A DNA stretch of 64,000 bases from Lotus japonicus (Eukaryota; Streptophyta; Magnoliopsida; Fabales; Fabaceae): contig NC_080045.1 in the NCBI RefSeq assembly GCF_012489685.1, positions 48,133,096 to 48,197,095 of the forward strand, read 5' to 3'. The position numbers were made by a program, and so were the translations under genes. Each line of letters opens with the position of its first letter. Within the stretch, counting starts at the first letter, position 1. Shown here piece after piece: positions 47,501 to 58,195 of the stretch. The notes under the pieces are model-generated. The model had not been told where the DNA came from. It made no database searches and saw only the letters and a program-made list of their open reading frames with translations.

Positions 47501-48199
47501 GAAGAGTTGTCGTGAGTGGTTGCACTCTTTTGTTTATGATTAATTGTATTTTGTCGCAGAATCGACATTTACCTTAGGGTATTCTTTTAGAGACTTTAAG
47601 TTATCTAGAACACGTGGCGACCTGTCGGGTGAGGTCGGAGACGTTGTCTGGCTAATCACTTGCATTCATGCACTCATTTTGAGGTTAATACACGGCGTGA
47701 TACCGGACCTCGGTGGATTCCAAAATGGTCATAAGACCCGGATTTCCATATTTAGGACACTACGGTGGTCCTCAGTAGCAGACGGAATGGCAGACCTACG
47801 GGTTCACTGCTGATCTGACTACTTTTGTGTGGTGTAAGAGACGCCCGAGCGGAATGGTCCCACTTTGGCCGGTGTTAGGGCTGACTCGATGGTGTCCATC
47901 CTTCTTCCGGAATGCATTTTGTTACCCAGCATTGCATTTCATGCAACATACATGCTGACTTAGTTGCTGAGTGTGATTGGTAACTGTTTATCCTATTTTT
48001 GAGGCATGCTACTTGTTTTTATGGTTCTTTATATTCATTGTGATACATGCAACCCTAGGAAGCTATCCCAAAACTTATAAGCCTGAGAGGCAAGTATTTA
48101 TTATCCTATAATTATATCTGGTTTTATTAATTATATAATTCTTTGGAGTTGACCCTCGCGTCTGCTGTGTGTGTTTGGGCGGACTACGCCATTTGTCAG

Positions 48200-48682
48200 A
48201 TGAGTATGGGGGATTGGTTTACCATGGTCAGCCCCTCGGGGGGGACCAGGTACGAGATGCTTGATCAAGACGACCCAGGTGCATGGGTGGTCGATCCCGA
48301 GGGCCACCGTGCGACCTACACCGGTCGGGTCATGGAGGACCGTGTCGACCGATTCGGACGCTTGACGGAGGGGGTGATGAGGAGGCACATAGTGAGCTTC
48401 AACCTGCCTCCAGGTGTACACTGTGGACCCGGCTTGGGAGGACCTCCACCGCCACCATCCCCTTCGGATGATGAGGACCCCTCTGAGGAGGTGCCAGTAG
48501 GTGGGGCTTCGACGGAGTCTAGTCCGTCTACTGCTGCTGCTGTCGTCGCGGATCTCGTTCCGGGCCCCGAGCCCGAGAGGCCAGTGCAGGAGCGCATTAG
48601 GGTGGACAGAGAGGGCAGTGTTGAGTATGTCGACTTAGTCGTCCTGGATGCAGATTCGGATGACGACCGCGCTAGCATGTAG
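48200..48682 (+). CDS. LTR-encoded protein of unknown function (160 aa)
   Basis: An ATG-started ORF with no stops, about 2.5 kb downstream of the LTR TATA box and 480 bp before the LTR end. The frame is open further upstream to 48143 without an ATG. The N-terminal half contains AWVVDPEGHRATYTGRV, then DRFG...M and LPPGVHC, which lines up with AWTSDTSGVRRVYVGDV...DKHGN...M...PPPRF of the ORF at 27074-27580. A Pro-rich stretch (GPPPPPSPSDDEDPSEE), an Ala/Val segment and an acidic end (LDADSDDDRASM) follow. Two intact ORFs at the same LTR position, with the same motif order and acidic tail, argue for a real coding gene. Function unknown; no known domain recognised. Confidence 0.55.
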   Translation: MSMGDWFTMVSPSGGTRYEMLDQDDPGAWVVDPEGHRATYTGRVMEDRVDRFGRLTEGVMRRHIVSFNLPPGVHCGPGLGGPPPPPSPSDDEDPSEEVPVGGASTESSPSTAAAVVADLVPGPEPERPVQERIRVDREGSVEYVDLVVLDADSDDDRASM

Positions 48683-49338
48683 GATCGAGTGCTAGTGTGG
48701 GCTCCTCGGGTAGGGATTAGTGTAGGAGTAGTGTCGATGCTCTGACCGTCATGCTTCAGTTTTGGGGACAGGGTAGTTTCCTACCGGTAGCTTTTTGTGT
48801 GGTTTCCTATGGAGATCACAGAGAGCTGGTTGGATTTAGGGGGTCTTTTCTTAGGCCGCTGGGCCAACTTGTTCTCAGATTTTGAGGTTTAGTGTTGCGG
48901 ACACAGTATTTTTACCTTGGACTGTACATATTGCCTTCGGGCGTTACTCTCTTTCTGTCACCCGTCACTGGAGGTTACTCGTGACGTGGTTGTATTTAGC
49001 GAGGCATGTATATATAGTTGTATAGTAGTTTCTTTTATCTTTTGTTGGAAAGTTTATTGCTTTATGTCTTTAGTTATATTGTCGAAAAAAAATAATTCAC
49101 GTTTTTTCCGCTTAAGTATTTCTTTTGGTTACTAAAGTGACGCCACCGAAATCGGGGTGTTACAGTTGCACTTTCTCCTCCAACACCGGCTGATGAAAAC
49201 GTCTCGAAGGTGAGATGCGCTTCCGCTCTGGTGAATCTCGTCGTTGTCGTCGAAGAGTTTCTATCACCACATAGGAATCTCGAATTCACTAGATTACACA
49301 ACCAATCCACGTGATCTAGAAATCAAGAATTTATCGTT

Positions 49339-49355
49339 CCCCATAGACGATGCCA
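49339..49355 (-). promoter_or_regulatory. Primer binding site of the small LTR element
   Basis: TGGCATCGTCTATGGGG on minus, 3 bp from the LTR at 49359. The right-arm copy has TGGCACCGTCTATGAGG (59748-59764). Both look like decayed TGGCGCCGTCTGTGGG primers, with CpG-type changes. Confidence 0.6.
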
Positions 49356-49358
49356 AAA

Positions 49359-49695
49359 TGTTTTTGAAACGAACACTCAAAGAAGGGGTAGACCCTTAAG
49401 ACTAGAGAAATCTCACACATGGCAATAGTCTAATGGTTTATTATTGACAAATGAGCAAAAATTCCCTTATAATGTACACCCATCCCGTTTTATAGAGGTT
49501 ACATGGGTTTTTAAATTTATCTCAAATGGGCATGTTGGGCCGCGCTATATTAGGCCCAACACCCTTACAGGTGCCTCTCGCCAACGACGATAACCCTAGA
49601 GGAATAAAAAAGCATGCAGTCTCCGAAGGCTTTGACCCTGGCGGAGTACCCTCCCTGGGCAAGCCCTTCTTCGGTGTGGGGACTCATTCAGTCCA
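49359..49695 (-). repeat. 5' LTR of the small element
   Basis: TGTTTTTGAAACGAACACTC to CATTCAGTCCA on plus; partner of 44162-44481. Confidence 0.8.
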
Positions 49696-49964
49696 CAAAT
49701 GTTGACTAAAAACTTAAGAACATTGATTGATCAATGTAACTATTTAATACTATCAATTCATTAACTATAATATTTATCAATTTCATTACTCAATTAGTTG
49801 ATGAAGTAAACTGTATTTATTGTATTCAAATACTTAGAAAGTGTAATCATCAATATGTGGAGTTCTTATCTAAGCAATGACGTAACAGAGAGGTAGATTT
49901 ATGAGCTTTCTGTGGTCCTGATGAATTGGCCCAATGAAGTATTACTTTTTCAATAAATTTTTTT

Positions 49965-50090
49965 ATATAGCTATGAGACTAATCTCTCACCCCACGATCA
50001 ACGCATTAAGCGGTTGGGGTTGCCAATGAATTTTCCCTTTCACGAGAGTTGGGATTTGAACTCCCAAACTTAATATTATACTTATTGGTC
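49965..50090 (-). mobile_element. SINE-like remnant (left arm)
   Basis: On minus it shares the B-box-like GAGTTCAAATCCC and the CGTGGGGTGAGAGATTAGTCT body with the fuller copy at 58035-58195. The A-box part is missing. Confidence 0.5.
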
Positions 50091-50115
50091 ATTATGTTAT
50101 AGTATTTGTCTCATC

Positions 50116-50124
50116 TATAAAAGG
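50116..50124 (+). promoter_or_regulatory. TATA box of the left zinc-finger gene
   Basis: TATAAAAGG, 80 bp before the ATG; the same element is in the right copy at the matching distance. A SINE remnant ends just upstream. Confidence 0.65.
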
Positions 50125-50195
50125 AGCTTAGTGGAAGTGGCTAAATCACTCTCACATTCCTTTCATAATTCCTAGTCCTGAACCATCACCTCACC

Positions 50196-50636
50196 ATGAC
50201 AAATAACTCTTTCAACCAGCATGATGCTAAGAAAAAAAAATTTCCTTGTAGATTGTGCAGTCAAGTTTTCACCACTGTCCATTCATTCACAGCCCATCTT
50301 GAGTCTCACATGGCTCAAGATAAAAATGCTATTGCTAAGCTTAGTCTTGGAAATCCTTTGTTGAAACCCAATTTTCCCATACAGGAAACCAGAAACAACA
50401 TGGCTTTCGAGGCATCACCACCATCACCTATGGTGATGCCTCAACTGATAACATCTCAACTTCCTTATGCTCACAACATGCAAACTGCTGGGATTGGTAA
50501 CTATACTGTTGGATTGATGGAGGTGTCACCAATTGATGGAACAAGACCATATATTGACATGCTGGACAAACCCATCCATTATAGCAATGTGTCTAGCGTG
50601 AATGGTGACATGTTGAATTTGGCGTTAAGGCTCTAG
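50196..50636 (+). CDS. Small C2H2 zinc-finger protein with EAR motif (left copy, 146 aa)
   Basis: A single-exon gene. Residues 18-38 form one C2H2 finger (CRLCSQVFTTVHSFTAHLES followed by H; C-x2-C-x12-H-x3-H). The helix lacks the QALGGH signature of most plant single-finger proteins. The middle is Pro/Met/Asn-rich. The C-terminus ends DMLNLALRL, containing the LxLxL form of the EAR repression motif, which recruits TOPLESS-type corepressors. A DNA-binding transcriptional repressor is therefore likely, in the nucleus. A TATA box is well placed. The paralogue at 57433-57879 lies in inverted orientation. Intact frame, plausible start context (CACCATGAC). I do not assign a named orthologue. Confidence 0.82.
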   Translation: MTNNSFNQHDAKKKKFPCRLCSQVFTTVHSFTAHLESHMAQDKNAIAKLSLGNPLLKPNFPIQETRNNMAFEASPPSPMVMPQLITSQLPYAHNMQTAGIGNYTVGLMEVSPIDGTRPYIDMLDKPIHYSNVSSVNGDMLNLALRL

Positions 50637-51249
50637 AGCTTTATATTGTTCCTAATTATGATAATTGTTTGTTAAAACAATCATTTCCTTTGTGTTTTAT
50701 CTTAAAAATATAGTTGCATGTTTCTATTAAGAATTAAAGTCAAGAAACTTAATGTGTTGCCATTTCTTATTAATCAGTTGTAGTTCTATTTTATAATTTT
50801 CCGTACTCATTCTCTTAATGTTTTACAACGCACTAATACATATTAGGTGCAAACACCTAAATATTCAAATGATTTATGATGAGAAATGATATTTCCTCCG
50901 AGTATATGTCTGAAACATATCCTTCGACCCTCCTGGTTTTAATATGTTGTCATGGTTGTATTGTGGAGTATTAATTAATGTTAATTTTTTAACTTTCAAT
51001 CAATTGTTCGAAGGATCTTTCGGAGAAAGATATTCGGAGAATATAGCAAAGCTCCATAAGGTGATGGGTTGGATCATCTCTAGCACAAGTAACAATAGTT
51101 ACTTTTTTTGCACAAGTAACATCAGAATGTGAGATTTAGATCCTCTACAAAACTTTTCTCTGCATAAACTATCCTGCAAGATCTAAGCCATTAGTCTTTA
51201 TATCTAATGGCTGAGAAAAATGATAATTTAACTAGTTCAATATTTAAAT
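50637..51249. other. 3' flank of the zinc-finger gene
   Basis: AT-rich, mirrored at 56820-57430 in the right arm; no further ORF of note. A short AT-rich segment near 51115-51260 (GATCCTCTACAAAACTTTTC) recurs in the other arm. Confidence 0.45.
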
Positions 51250-52475
51250 GATTTACATAAGTAACTGTTGTAGAGGCTGCATAGGCTGGAGGCGATCCAA
51301 TCCGGGAAGCTGTGGGGCAGGGACAAATAGTTAATAAGTAATCAATGGCCAGTTAATTCTGAATTTTAGAACCGCTTTTTGGCTTTAATTATTTTTTCGT
51401 TTCTTATGCCCATGGTTTCTAACCTGTTTATTAGGTTTTTGAAAATCAAATCAATCATCGCAATTTTTTTGTTCTTTGGTTATGGGGTTTTCCCTTCATT
51501 GTCCTGATTTAGTGAGGTTTCTAGGACGTGGAGGCATGTAGGGTTCTATGGTTTTGAAGTTGTTGGGGATCTATGGTTTGGACTTTTCTTTAATGGGTAT
51601 CTCTTGGTGCAACCTGATTTTCATCATTACCTTGGGGTGCTGACGAGGGCTAGGAGAGATTTTCTTTTAGAGGAAATTTTGGGGGTTGTCTTACATTATT
51701 GTGATGAAGTTTCAATTAACGGGCTTGGGTAGAATTTTTTTTTATATCTAATGAATGAGAATAAGTAATTACTTAATTGGTTCAATATTGAATTAATTTA
51801 CACAAGCAATTGCTTTTCAAGAGATTGGAGGTGATCCAATCCCAAAACGTGTGGGGGTTGTGTGGTTGAGACAAGGTCTTAATGAGTAATCAACGACCAA
51901 TTAATTCTCATGGGGAATTTGAGAGTCATAATTTTCGGTTTTTGATGCCCACAATTTCCATCTTGTTTATTGGTTTTTATAAATCATTTGTGGCAATTTG
52001 TTTGTTCTTCGCTTATGGAGCTTTCCACTTCATTATCTGGACTTAGTGAGATTTGTGCGACGTAGAGTTTGTGTGGGCTTTGATGGTTTTGAGACTGTTA
52101 GGCCCTGTGGTTTGGACCTTTCTTTAATGGGGACATCTTGGTGTAACCTGATTTTCATAGCTACCTTTGGGTGCTAGCAAGGGCTAAGAGAGATTTTATT
52201 TTAGGGAAAAGTTTGAGGGTTGTCTTACAATGTCCTAATGAAGTTTCCATTTAACAGGCTTGCAGAGCACATGATTTCCCATTGATGTCAATAAGGGATA
52301 ATCTTTCAAAGTGGCATTGGTTGTCTGACTTTGTATGCCTTCAATTTCTTGTTTGTGGTATTTCTTTGGGTCGTTTTGGCTCGGATTTTGCTGCGCACTT
52401 TTGGGTGATTTGAAAGTTCTAATATTTTTTGCATTGGTCTTGTGGGTGTTTTCAGGTTTTATTTTTGTGTTTGTA
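51250..52475 (+). mobile_element. LINE-like segment, tandemly duplicated (left arm)
   Basis: Two direct copies of a roughly 460-bp unit (about 51270-51725 and 51800-52255) start at GATCCAATCC and include the LVQPDFH-like and LTRARRDFLL-like coding remnants. They are followed by a tail (52260-52475) that in the right arm runs on to a poly(A)-like end at 55500. I interpret it as the 3' end of a decayed LINE. The tail is cut at 52475-52479 by other sequence. Confidence 0.45.
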
Positions 52476-52478
52476 ATT

Positions 52479-53846
52479 GATGAATAATTCTTTTTTAATC
52501 TAGAAAGAGCTCTAGATCTTTACATAAACCTACTAATTAAGAAACAAGCAAACAAAGACACCCATCCAAACATTAAAACTAACAAAACTAGGAACCTGCC
52601 AGCCATCAAAACAAAAGTCTGCTGCTACTGAAGAAGAAAACGTGATCGAACACTGATTTTGGATACCTTTCAAGCTCTTTTGGCCTATTCTTCTCCAGCC
52701 CTTGTACACAAGTCCCAATTTCCCCCTAATAGTCATGTTCTTCTCGCCCTAGTCAAGTATTGATCACCCTAGACTCCTTGTTGTCCTCATCGAGCTTTGG
52801 GCCTGGGGTGTGTGAGTTTTGATACCTTCTCACTATGTGCCTTCTTTCTTCTTTATTACAAAAAGAAAGATTGATCATAATCTTCTGATGTGGGTTTTCT
52901 ATCCGTAATGTTTCATGCACCACTTTGTATATTTTTCACTGCTAGGCATGCTTCCTCTGCACCCACAAGTACAGACAAACAGCTCAGGCAAAAATAGTAA
53001 ACACAAAATATAACAAATAATAAACAAGAGACACAAGAATTATTTTAACGTGGGGAAAATCCTCAAAGAGGTAAAAACCCCACAGGACCAAGCCAGTAAA
53101 ATTCTCTACTAATAAATTAATGGGATACACCACAAGTCATCCTAGAACCATCGAGGATCAACCGAACAATTACAATCTTCACCAATAAGGTGGATAAGAA
53201 CAAAATAAATCTTACCCCAAGGGTAAAGGCAAAACACAATAAGAAAAATACTAATATTACCAGCTCACTGATATGATTCACACATTGTAATTTCAGCCAA
53301 ATAAAAGCACTTTAACAGTACCACTCTTCTATCAATAACGAGTCTTTTCCTCTTTGTCACACGGCTGCAACAGTCCCAATTCTTTCTTTTTTTCACACGA
53401 GGCTTTATCTCTCTCGTATATGCACTGCCTGTTCGTGGCTCTCTCTTGCATACTCTGCTACATAGTCTCTACTCTCTATTTCCTTTTATAGAGAATTCCA
53501 ATTCCAATAACGGTACTATTCTAACGGTTCTGTCACATGGCTAGTCAAATTCTTCTTTTCCCAAAAGGAATTCAATTCTTCTCACACGAACGTTACAACT
53601 TGGTGGCAATTCAATTCTCAATCTGGAGAATTCTATTTTCTTTTCCTTCACGTGACAGAAGCACCGACCAAGGGATTAACAAGGGTATAAACCCTTTGAA
53701 CCAAGACATGGGCTACGGCCCATAAGCTCCATTCTTTTTCTTTTCTATTTCTTTTAACACATATGATTGTGGGCTCACTTATTGGAGACCCACACAACAT
53801 ATGTAAAGATCTAGAGCTCTTTCTAATTTAAAAGAAAATATTCATC
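52479..53846. mobile_element. Inverted-repeat-bounded insert in the palindrome spacer
   Basis: About 47 bp at 52479-52526 (ending GCTCTAGATCTTTACATA) are the near reverse complement of 53800-53846. Between them, 52940-53799 looks like an LTR on minus: TGTTGTGTGGGTC at 53799 and a TTTAACGTGGGG-type region near 53043 that is common in copia LTRs, running to GCATGCCTAGCA at 52940. No target duplication is found, so neither interpretation (terminal inverted repeats or solo LTR) is secured. Confidence 0.4.
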
Positions 53847-53999
53847 AATTTATGAACAAAATTATTAGTTAAGCACAATTAAATAATATTATTTGGTAAA
53901 CAAATAATACGTTACGATAGATATTAATAATTCAGATATATATAGTTTTAATCAATATCAATCAATATCAATATATATTAGAAAAGAAGAACTCTCATC

Positions 54000-54118
54000 A
54001 GGTCAATTCGATGAGGTGTCGCTCCCAGATTAATTCTCATGCCAATTTAATGATGTGTCGCTCCCAGATTAATTCTCAGCCAATTTGATAAGGTGTCACT
54101 CACAGATTAATTCTCATT
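54000..54118. repeat. Three tandem ~43-bp repeats in the Helitron
   Basis: Units contain GGTGTCGCTCCCAGATTAAT with few changes; the inverted set is at 30040-30152. Confidence 0.75.
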
Positions 54119-54221
54119 TGAAATTAAAAATATTAAAAAAAGCATATATGTACATTTTTATAATAAATAAAAGAAAAACAAATCCGTGAAAAAAAATCAT
54201 ATATAAAAAAATATTATTTAA

Positions 54222-54625
54222 GGATTTTGTTTTGTTTTTACTGTTATTTGTTAGATTAGTTTATTATTAGTCTTATCTTATTGAGATATAGTTTAGATTT
54301 GTTTCTCTATTTTAGATTAGTATCTACTTAAATAGTTAAATAGAGATAAAAAAAAAAATATTTTTTTAAGATTTTGTTTTGTTTTTATTGTTATTTGTTA
54401 GATTAGTTTATTATTAGTCTTATCTCATTGAGATATAGTTTAGATTTGTTTTTCTATTTTAGATTAGTATCTACATAAAAAAATATTTTTTAAAGATTTT
54501 GTTATGTTTTTATTGTTATTTGTTAGATTAGTTTATTATTAGTCTTATCTCATTGAAATATAGTTTAGATTTGCTTCTCTATTTCAGATTAGTATCTACT
54601 TAAATAGTTAAATAGAGATAGGTTT
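54222..54625. repeat. Three tandem AT-rich repeats (about 120-150 bp)
   Basis: Three copies begin GATTTTGTTTTG (54224, 54372) or GATTTTGTTATG (54495) and share GTTAGATTAGTTTATTATTA and a GATATAGTTTAGATTTG core. Copy 2 is shorter, lacking the AAATAGTTAAATAGAGATA tail. Confidence 0.75.
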
Positions 54626-55499
54626 AGATAGATTTAGTTTCTTTTTATCTCTTTGTTAGATTAATAATAAACTAAATCTTAACAAATATTCAACAGAGTC
54701 CTTATATGTCTTTGGCTTCTCTGCATTTTTAGGACATTCTTCTTCCCCATCTTCTCTATTCGTACAACTTGCTTTGTTCCCTTTTCATAGACAATATTTT
54801 GTTCTATTTCTGCTGCTTTATGCTACCTTTAATCCATGGAGACTGCCTTCTTGATTGAATGATTGACTTTTACTTAACTTTTTCCTGACTGACAAAGAGT
54901 AAACGTGTTTTGATTCAGGTTCGATGTGAGAATTTTTGAAATTGCTATGTCCACACAGATCCTTCTCAAGGATGACCTTCAAGCTGTCTGTTTGAAATTG
55001 CTTACAACACATCCATTGAATTGACATTACCCTTTATGCAACACGAGTATACATCTTCATAAACAAAATTCAGTTATACCTCACATATGCAAAACTTAAA
55101 GCTTTTGGCTTATTAACTTATGTGTTTTTCAAAATCTTTATATTAGTTAATGAAGTGTATGCTTACAAAACACTAAAATTGAGTGTCTGAATTTGTGTTC
55201 TTTAAATATCTACATTTTTATTATGATTGTTCTTACATTCTTAGCATCTTAAATATTTTATAATTTAAAATATTAATCGATGTATCAAATACAATAAACA
55301 AATTCCCCGTGCAACGCGCGGGTAAAAAACACTAGTATAAGTGAAATTCGTATAAATAATGTTTGGTAGACACTTTTTACGTGTCTAACACACTAAAATA
55401 TTAATGAGAGAATAGGTACCTGACTAAGAGAGTTAAGTGATGAATGTGACGTGATAAAAAGAGAGATAGAGGGAAAAATTGGTGTATGTGAGAGCGTTA

Positions 55500-56815
55500 T
55501 TTTTTTTTCGAAAGCAAAACTTAATATAAATATAAATACTTGAGAACAAAAAGCCTCAAGAGAAAAAATAGAAACAAAGGAGGCACCAACAAGCTAAATA
55601 GGTATTGAGTCAAAAACCACCTCGCAAAAAAACCTAAAACACAATAATAAAACCTGAAAACGCCCACAACACCAATGCATAAAATATCAAAACCTCCAAA
55701 TCACTTAAAAGTGTGCAACAAAACCCGAGCCAAAACGACCCAAAAAAATACCACAAACAAGAAATTGAAGGTACACAAAGTCAGACAACCAACACCACTT
55801 TGAAAGATTATCCTTATTGAGATCAATGGGAAATCATGTGCTCTGAAAGCATGTAAAATAGAAACTTCATTAGGACAATGTAAAACAAAACCTCAAATTT
55901 TTCCCTAAATGAAAATCTCTCTTAGCCCTTGCTGTCACCCAAAGGTAGCTATGAAAATCAGTTTGCACCAACATGTCCCCATTAAAGCAAGCCCACATAA
56001 ACTCTACGTCGCACAAATCTCACTAAGACCAGATAATGAAGTGAAAAGTTCCATAAGCGACGAACAAACAAATTGCCACAAATGATTTATAAAAACCAAT
56101 AAACAAGCTAGAAATCGTGGGCATCAGAAACCGAAAATTATGACTCTCAAATTCCCCATGAGAATTAATTGGTCGTTGATTAGTCATTAAAACCTTGAAT
56201 CGTCTCTACCACACAACCCTACACGTTTTGGGATTGGATCACCTCCGATCTCTTGAAAAGCAATTGCTTGTGTAAATTAATTCAATATTGAACCAATTAA
56301 GTTATTACTTTTTCTCATTCATTAGATATGAAAATAATCAGCTCCCCAAGCCCGCTAATAGAAACTTCATCACGAAAATGTAAGACAATCCCCAAAATTT
56401 ACCCTAAAAGAAAATCCCTCCTAGCCCTAGTCAGCACCCCAAGATAACTATGAAAATCAGGCTGCACCAAGAGATCCCCATTAAAGAAAAGTCCAAACTA
56501 GATGTCCCAACAACCTCAAACCCATAGAAGCCTACATGCCTCCACGTCTCGGAAATCTCACTAAATCAGGATAATGAAGGGGAAACCCGATGACCGAAGA
56601 GCAAAAAAATTGCCACGATTGAATTGATTTTCGAAAACCGAATAAACAAGTTAGAAACCATGGGCATAAGAAATAGAAAAATCATTAAAGTCAAAGAGCG
56701 GTTCTCAAATTTCTCATGACAATTAACTGACCATTGATTACTCATTAACTATTTGTCCCTGCCACACAGCCTCACACCTTCACGGATTGGATCACCTCCG
56801 GCCTGTGCAGCCTCT
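55500..56815 (-). mobile_element. LINE-like segment with poly(A) end (right arm)
   Basis: Reverse complement of 51250-52475, including the duplicated unit (about 55890-56335 and 56345-56800). In sense it ends GCTTTCGAAAAAAAAA at 55500-55509, a LINE-type 3' terminus. The extra 130 bp of tail show what the left arm lost. Confidence 0.5.
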
Positions 56816-57432
56816 GCAACAATTACTTATGTAAATCAATTAAATATTGAACTAGTTAAATTATCAATTTTTTTCTCAGCCATTAGATATAAAAATTAAT
56901 GGTTTAGATCTTGCATGATAGTTTATGCAGAGAAAAGTTTTGTACATGATCCAAATCTCGCCTTCTGATGTTACTTGTGTAGAAAAAGTAACTATTGTGC
57001 TAGAGAGGATCTAACCCCTCACCTTATGGAGCTTTTCAATATCCTCTGAAAGATCCTCCGAACAATTGATTGAAAGTTAAAAAGTTAATATTAATTAATA
57101 CTCCACAATACAACAGTGACAACATGTTAAAATCAGGAGGGTCGAAGGATGTTTAAGACATATACTCAGAGGAAATATCATTTCTCATCATAAATCCTTT
57201 GAATATTTTGGTGTTGTCACCTAATATGTATTAGTGCGTCGTATAACATTATGAGAATAAGTACGCAAAATTATAAAATAGAATAATGAAAAATGACAAC
57301 ACATTAAGTTTCTTTACTTTACTTCTTAATTGAAACATGCAACTATCTTTTTAAGATAAAACACAAAGGAAATGATTGTTTTAGTGAACAATTTTCATAA
57401 TTAGCGCATGACACTAGTAACAATATAAAGCT

Positions 57433-57879
57433 CTAGAGGTTTAATGCCAAATTCAACATGTCACCATTCACGCTAGACACATTGCTATAATGGATGGGTT
57501 TGTCCAGCATGTCAATATATGGTCTTGTTCCGTCAATTGGCGATACCTCCATCAATCCAGCAACATAGTTACCAATTCCAACAGTTTGCATGTTGTTAGC
57601 ATAAGGAAATTGACATGTTATCGGCTGAGGCAACACCATAGGTGATGGTGGTGGTGCTTCAAAAGCCATGTTGTTTCTGGTTTCCTGTATGGGAAAATTG
57701 GGTTTCAACAGAGGGTTTCCATGACTAAGCTTAATAATAGCATTTTTATCTTGAGCCATGTGAGACTCAAGATGGGTTATGAATGACTGGACAGTGGGGA
57801 AAACTTGACTGCACAATCTACAAGGAATATTTTCTTTCTTAGCACTAGGTCGGTTGAAGTCTAAAGAGTTATCAACCAT
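57433..57879 (-). CDS. Small C2H2 zinc-finger protein with EAR motif (right copy, 148 aa)
   Basis: Paralogue of the gene at 50196-50636, in inverted orientation. One finger (CRLCSQVFPTVQSFITHLES then H), no QALGGH, the same Pro/Met-rich middle and C-terminal DMLNLALNL. Most differences lie in the first 15 residues and scattered positions; the segment NPLLKPNFPIQETRNNMAFE and the C-terminal 40 residues are nearly unchanged. The frame is intact with spacing to the TATA box conserved, so both copies look functional. Likely a nuclear transcriptional repressor. Confidence 0.82.
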   Translation of the reverse strand: MVDNSLDFNRPSAKKENIPCRLCSQVFPTVQSFITHLESHMAQDKNAIIKLSHGNPLLKPNFPIQETRNNMAFEAPPPSPMVLPQPITCQFPYANNMQTVGIGNYVAGLMEVSPIDGTRPYIDMLDKPIHYSNVSSVNGDMLNLALNL

Positions 57880-57950
57880 GGTGAAGTGATGGTTCAGGAC
57901 CCAGAATTATGAAAGAAATATGGGAGTGGTTTAGCCACTTTCACTATGCT

Positions 57951-57959
57951 CCTTTTATA
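57951..57959 (-). promoter_or_regulatory. TATA box of the right zinc-finger gene
   Basis: TATAAAAGG on minus, 72 bp before the ATG, equivalent to 50116-50124. Confidence 0.65.
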
Positions 57960-58034
57960 GATGAGAAAGATACTAAAACACAATGAGTAATAAATGTATA
58001 ATATTAAGTTTGAATATGCATCCTACTAATTAAG

Positions 58035-58195
58035 TGGGTTGACATAGTGGTTCTACACTTCGTCCCTTAAGAAAGTGGTTGGGGGTTCAAATATCAACTC
58101 TTGTGAAAGGGAAAATTCGTTGGCCACCCCCAACCACTTAGTGCGCTGATCGTGGGGTGAGAGATTAGTCTTACGGCTCTATAAAAACATTTATT
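58035..58195 (+). mobile_element. tRNA-derived SINE
   Basis: An A-box-like TAGTGGTTCTACACTTCG and a B-box-like GGTTCAAATATCA sit about 35 bp apart, followed by a body with GTGGGGTGAGAGATTAGTCT and a GGCTCTATAAAAAC end, the layout of plant SINEs. Confidence 0.55.

Larger units (their letters stand above)
45008..49169 (+). mobile_element. Chromovirus solo LTR with TSD GTTGC
   Basis: A 4152-bp LTR (45013-49164), TGTAAGGCCC to ATCGGGGTGTTACA, is flanked by GTTGC at 45008-45012 and 49165-49169. The interrupted sequence rejoins cleanly when compared with the uninterrupted copy near 59930. It is the sister of 32787-36718. The TATA box is at 45687-45696, a 36-bp minisatellite at 47235-47500 and an ORF at 48200-48682. 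Absence from the right arm dates it after the inverted duplication. Confidence 0.9.
44157..49700 (-). mobile_element. Small LTR element (TRIM-like), TSD CAAAT, hosting a solo LTR
   Basis: LTRs of 320 bp (44162-44481) and 337 bp (49359-49695) are flanked by CAAAT (44157-44161, 49696-49700). A primer site next to the right LTR (TGGCATCGTCTATGGGG, 49355-49339 on minus) resembles the TGGCGCCGTCTGTGGG type of plant Ty3/gypsy elements. Only about 0.7 kb of internal DNA remains after removing the LTR at 45013-49164. The internal minus strand has an Arg/Ser-rich frame (RRFHQPVLEE) soon closed by stops, perhaps a gag remnant. Confidence 0.8.
39535..52475 (+). repeat. Left arm of a large inverted repeat
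   Basis: In order, the arm matches the reverse complement of the right arm: AT-rich units and a Stowaway MITE (40.3-41.1 with 62.9-63.6), the CGCCCAGGATTATGCACATC block (41272 with 62682), AT-rich units (41.7-42.5 with 61.4-62.2), the small LTR element (44.2-49.7 with 59.6-60.8), the zinc-finger gene (50.2-50.6 with 57.4-57.9) and the LINE-like segment (51.3-52.5 with 55.6-56.8). Within the arm, about 39.5-41.35 and 41.85-43.8 kb are themselves direct repeats. A 4.15-kb solo LTR and a 0.9-kb Mutator-like insert are unique to this arm. Confidence 0.85.
53968..55335 (+). mobile_element. Non-autonomous Helitron
   Basis: The 3' end has a GC hairpin (CCCCGTGCAACGCGCGGG, 55305-55322) ten bases before a terminal CTAG (55332-55335) followed by T, the hallmark of plant Helitrons. 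The proposed 5' end TCAATATATATTAG (53968) is preceded by A and shared with the copy at 30183. No RepHel ORF is present. The body holds three 43-bp repeats and three longer AT-rich repeats. The 3' end is strong; the 5' end is inferred from the shared boundary. Confidence 0.65.
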
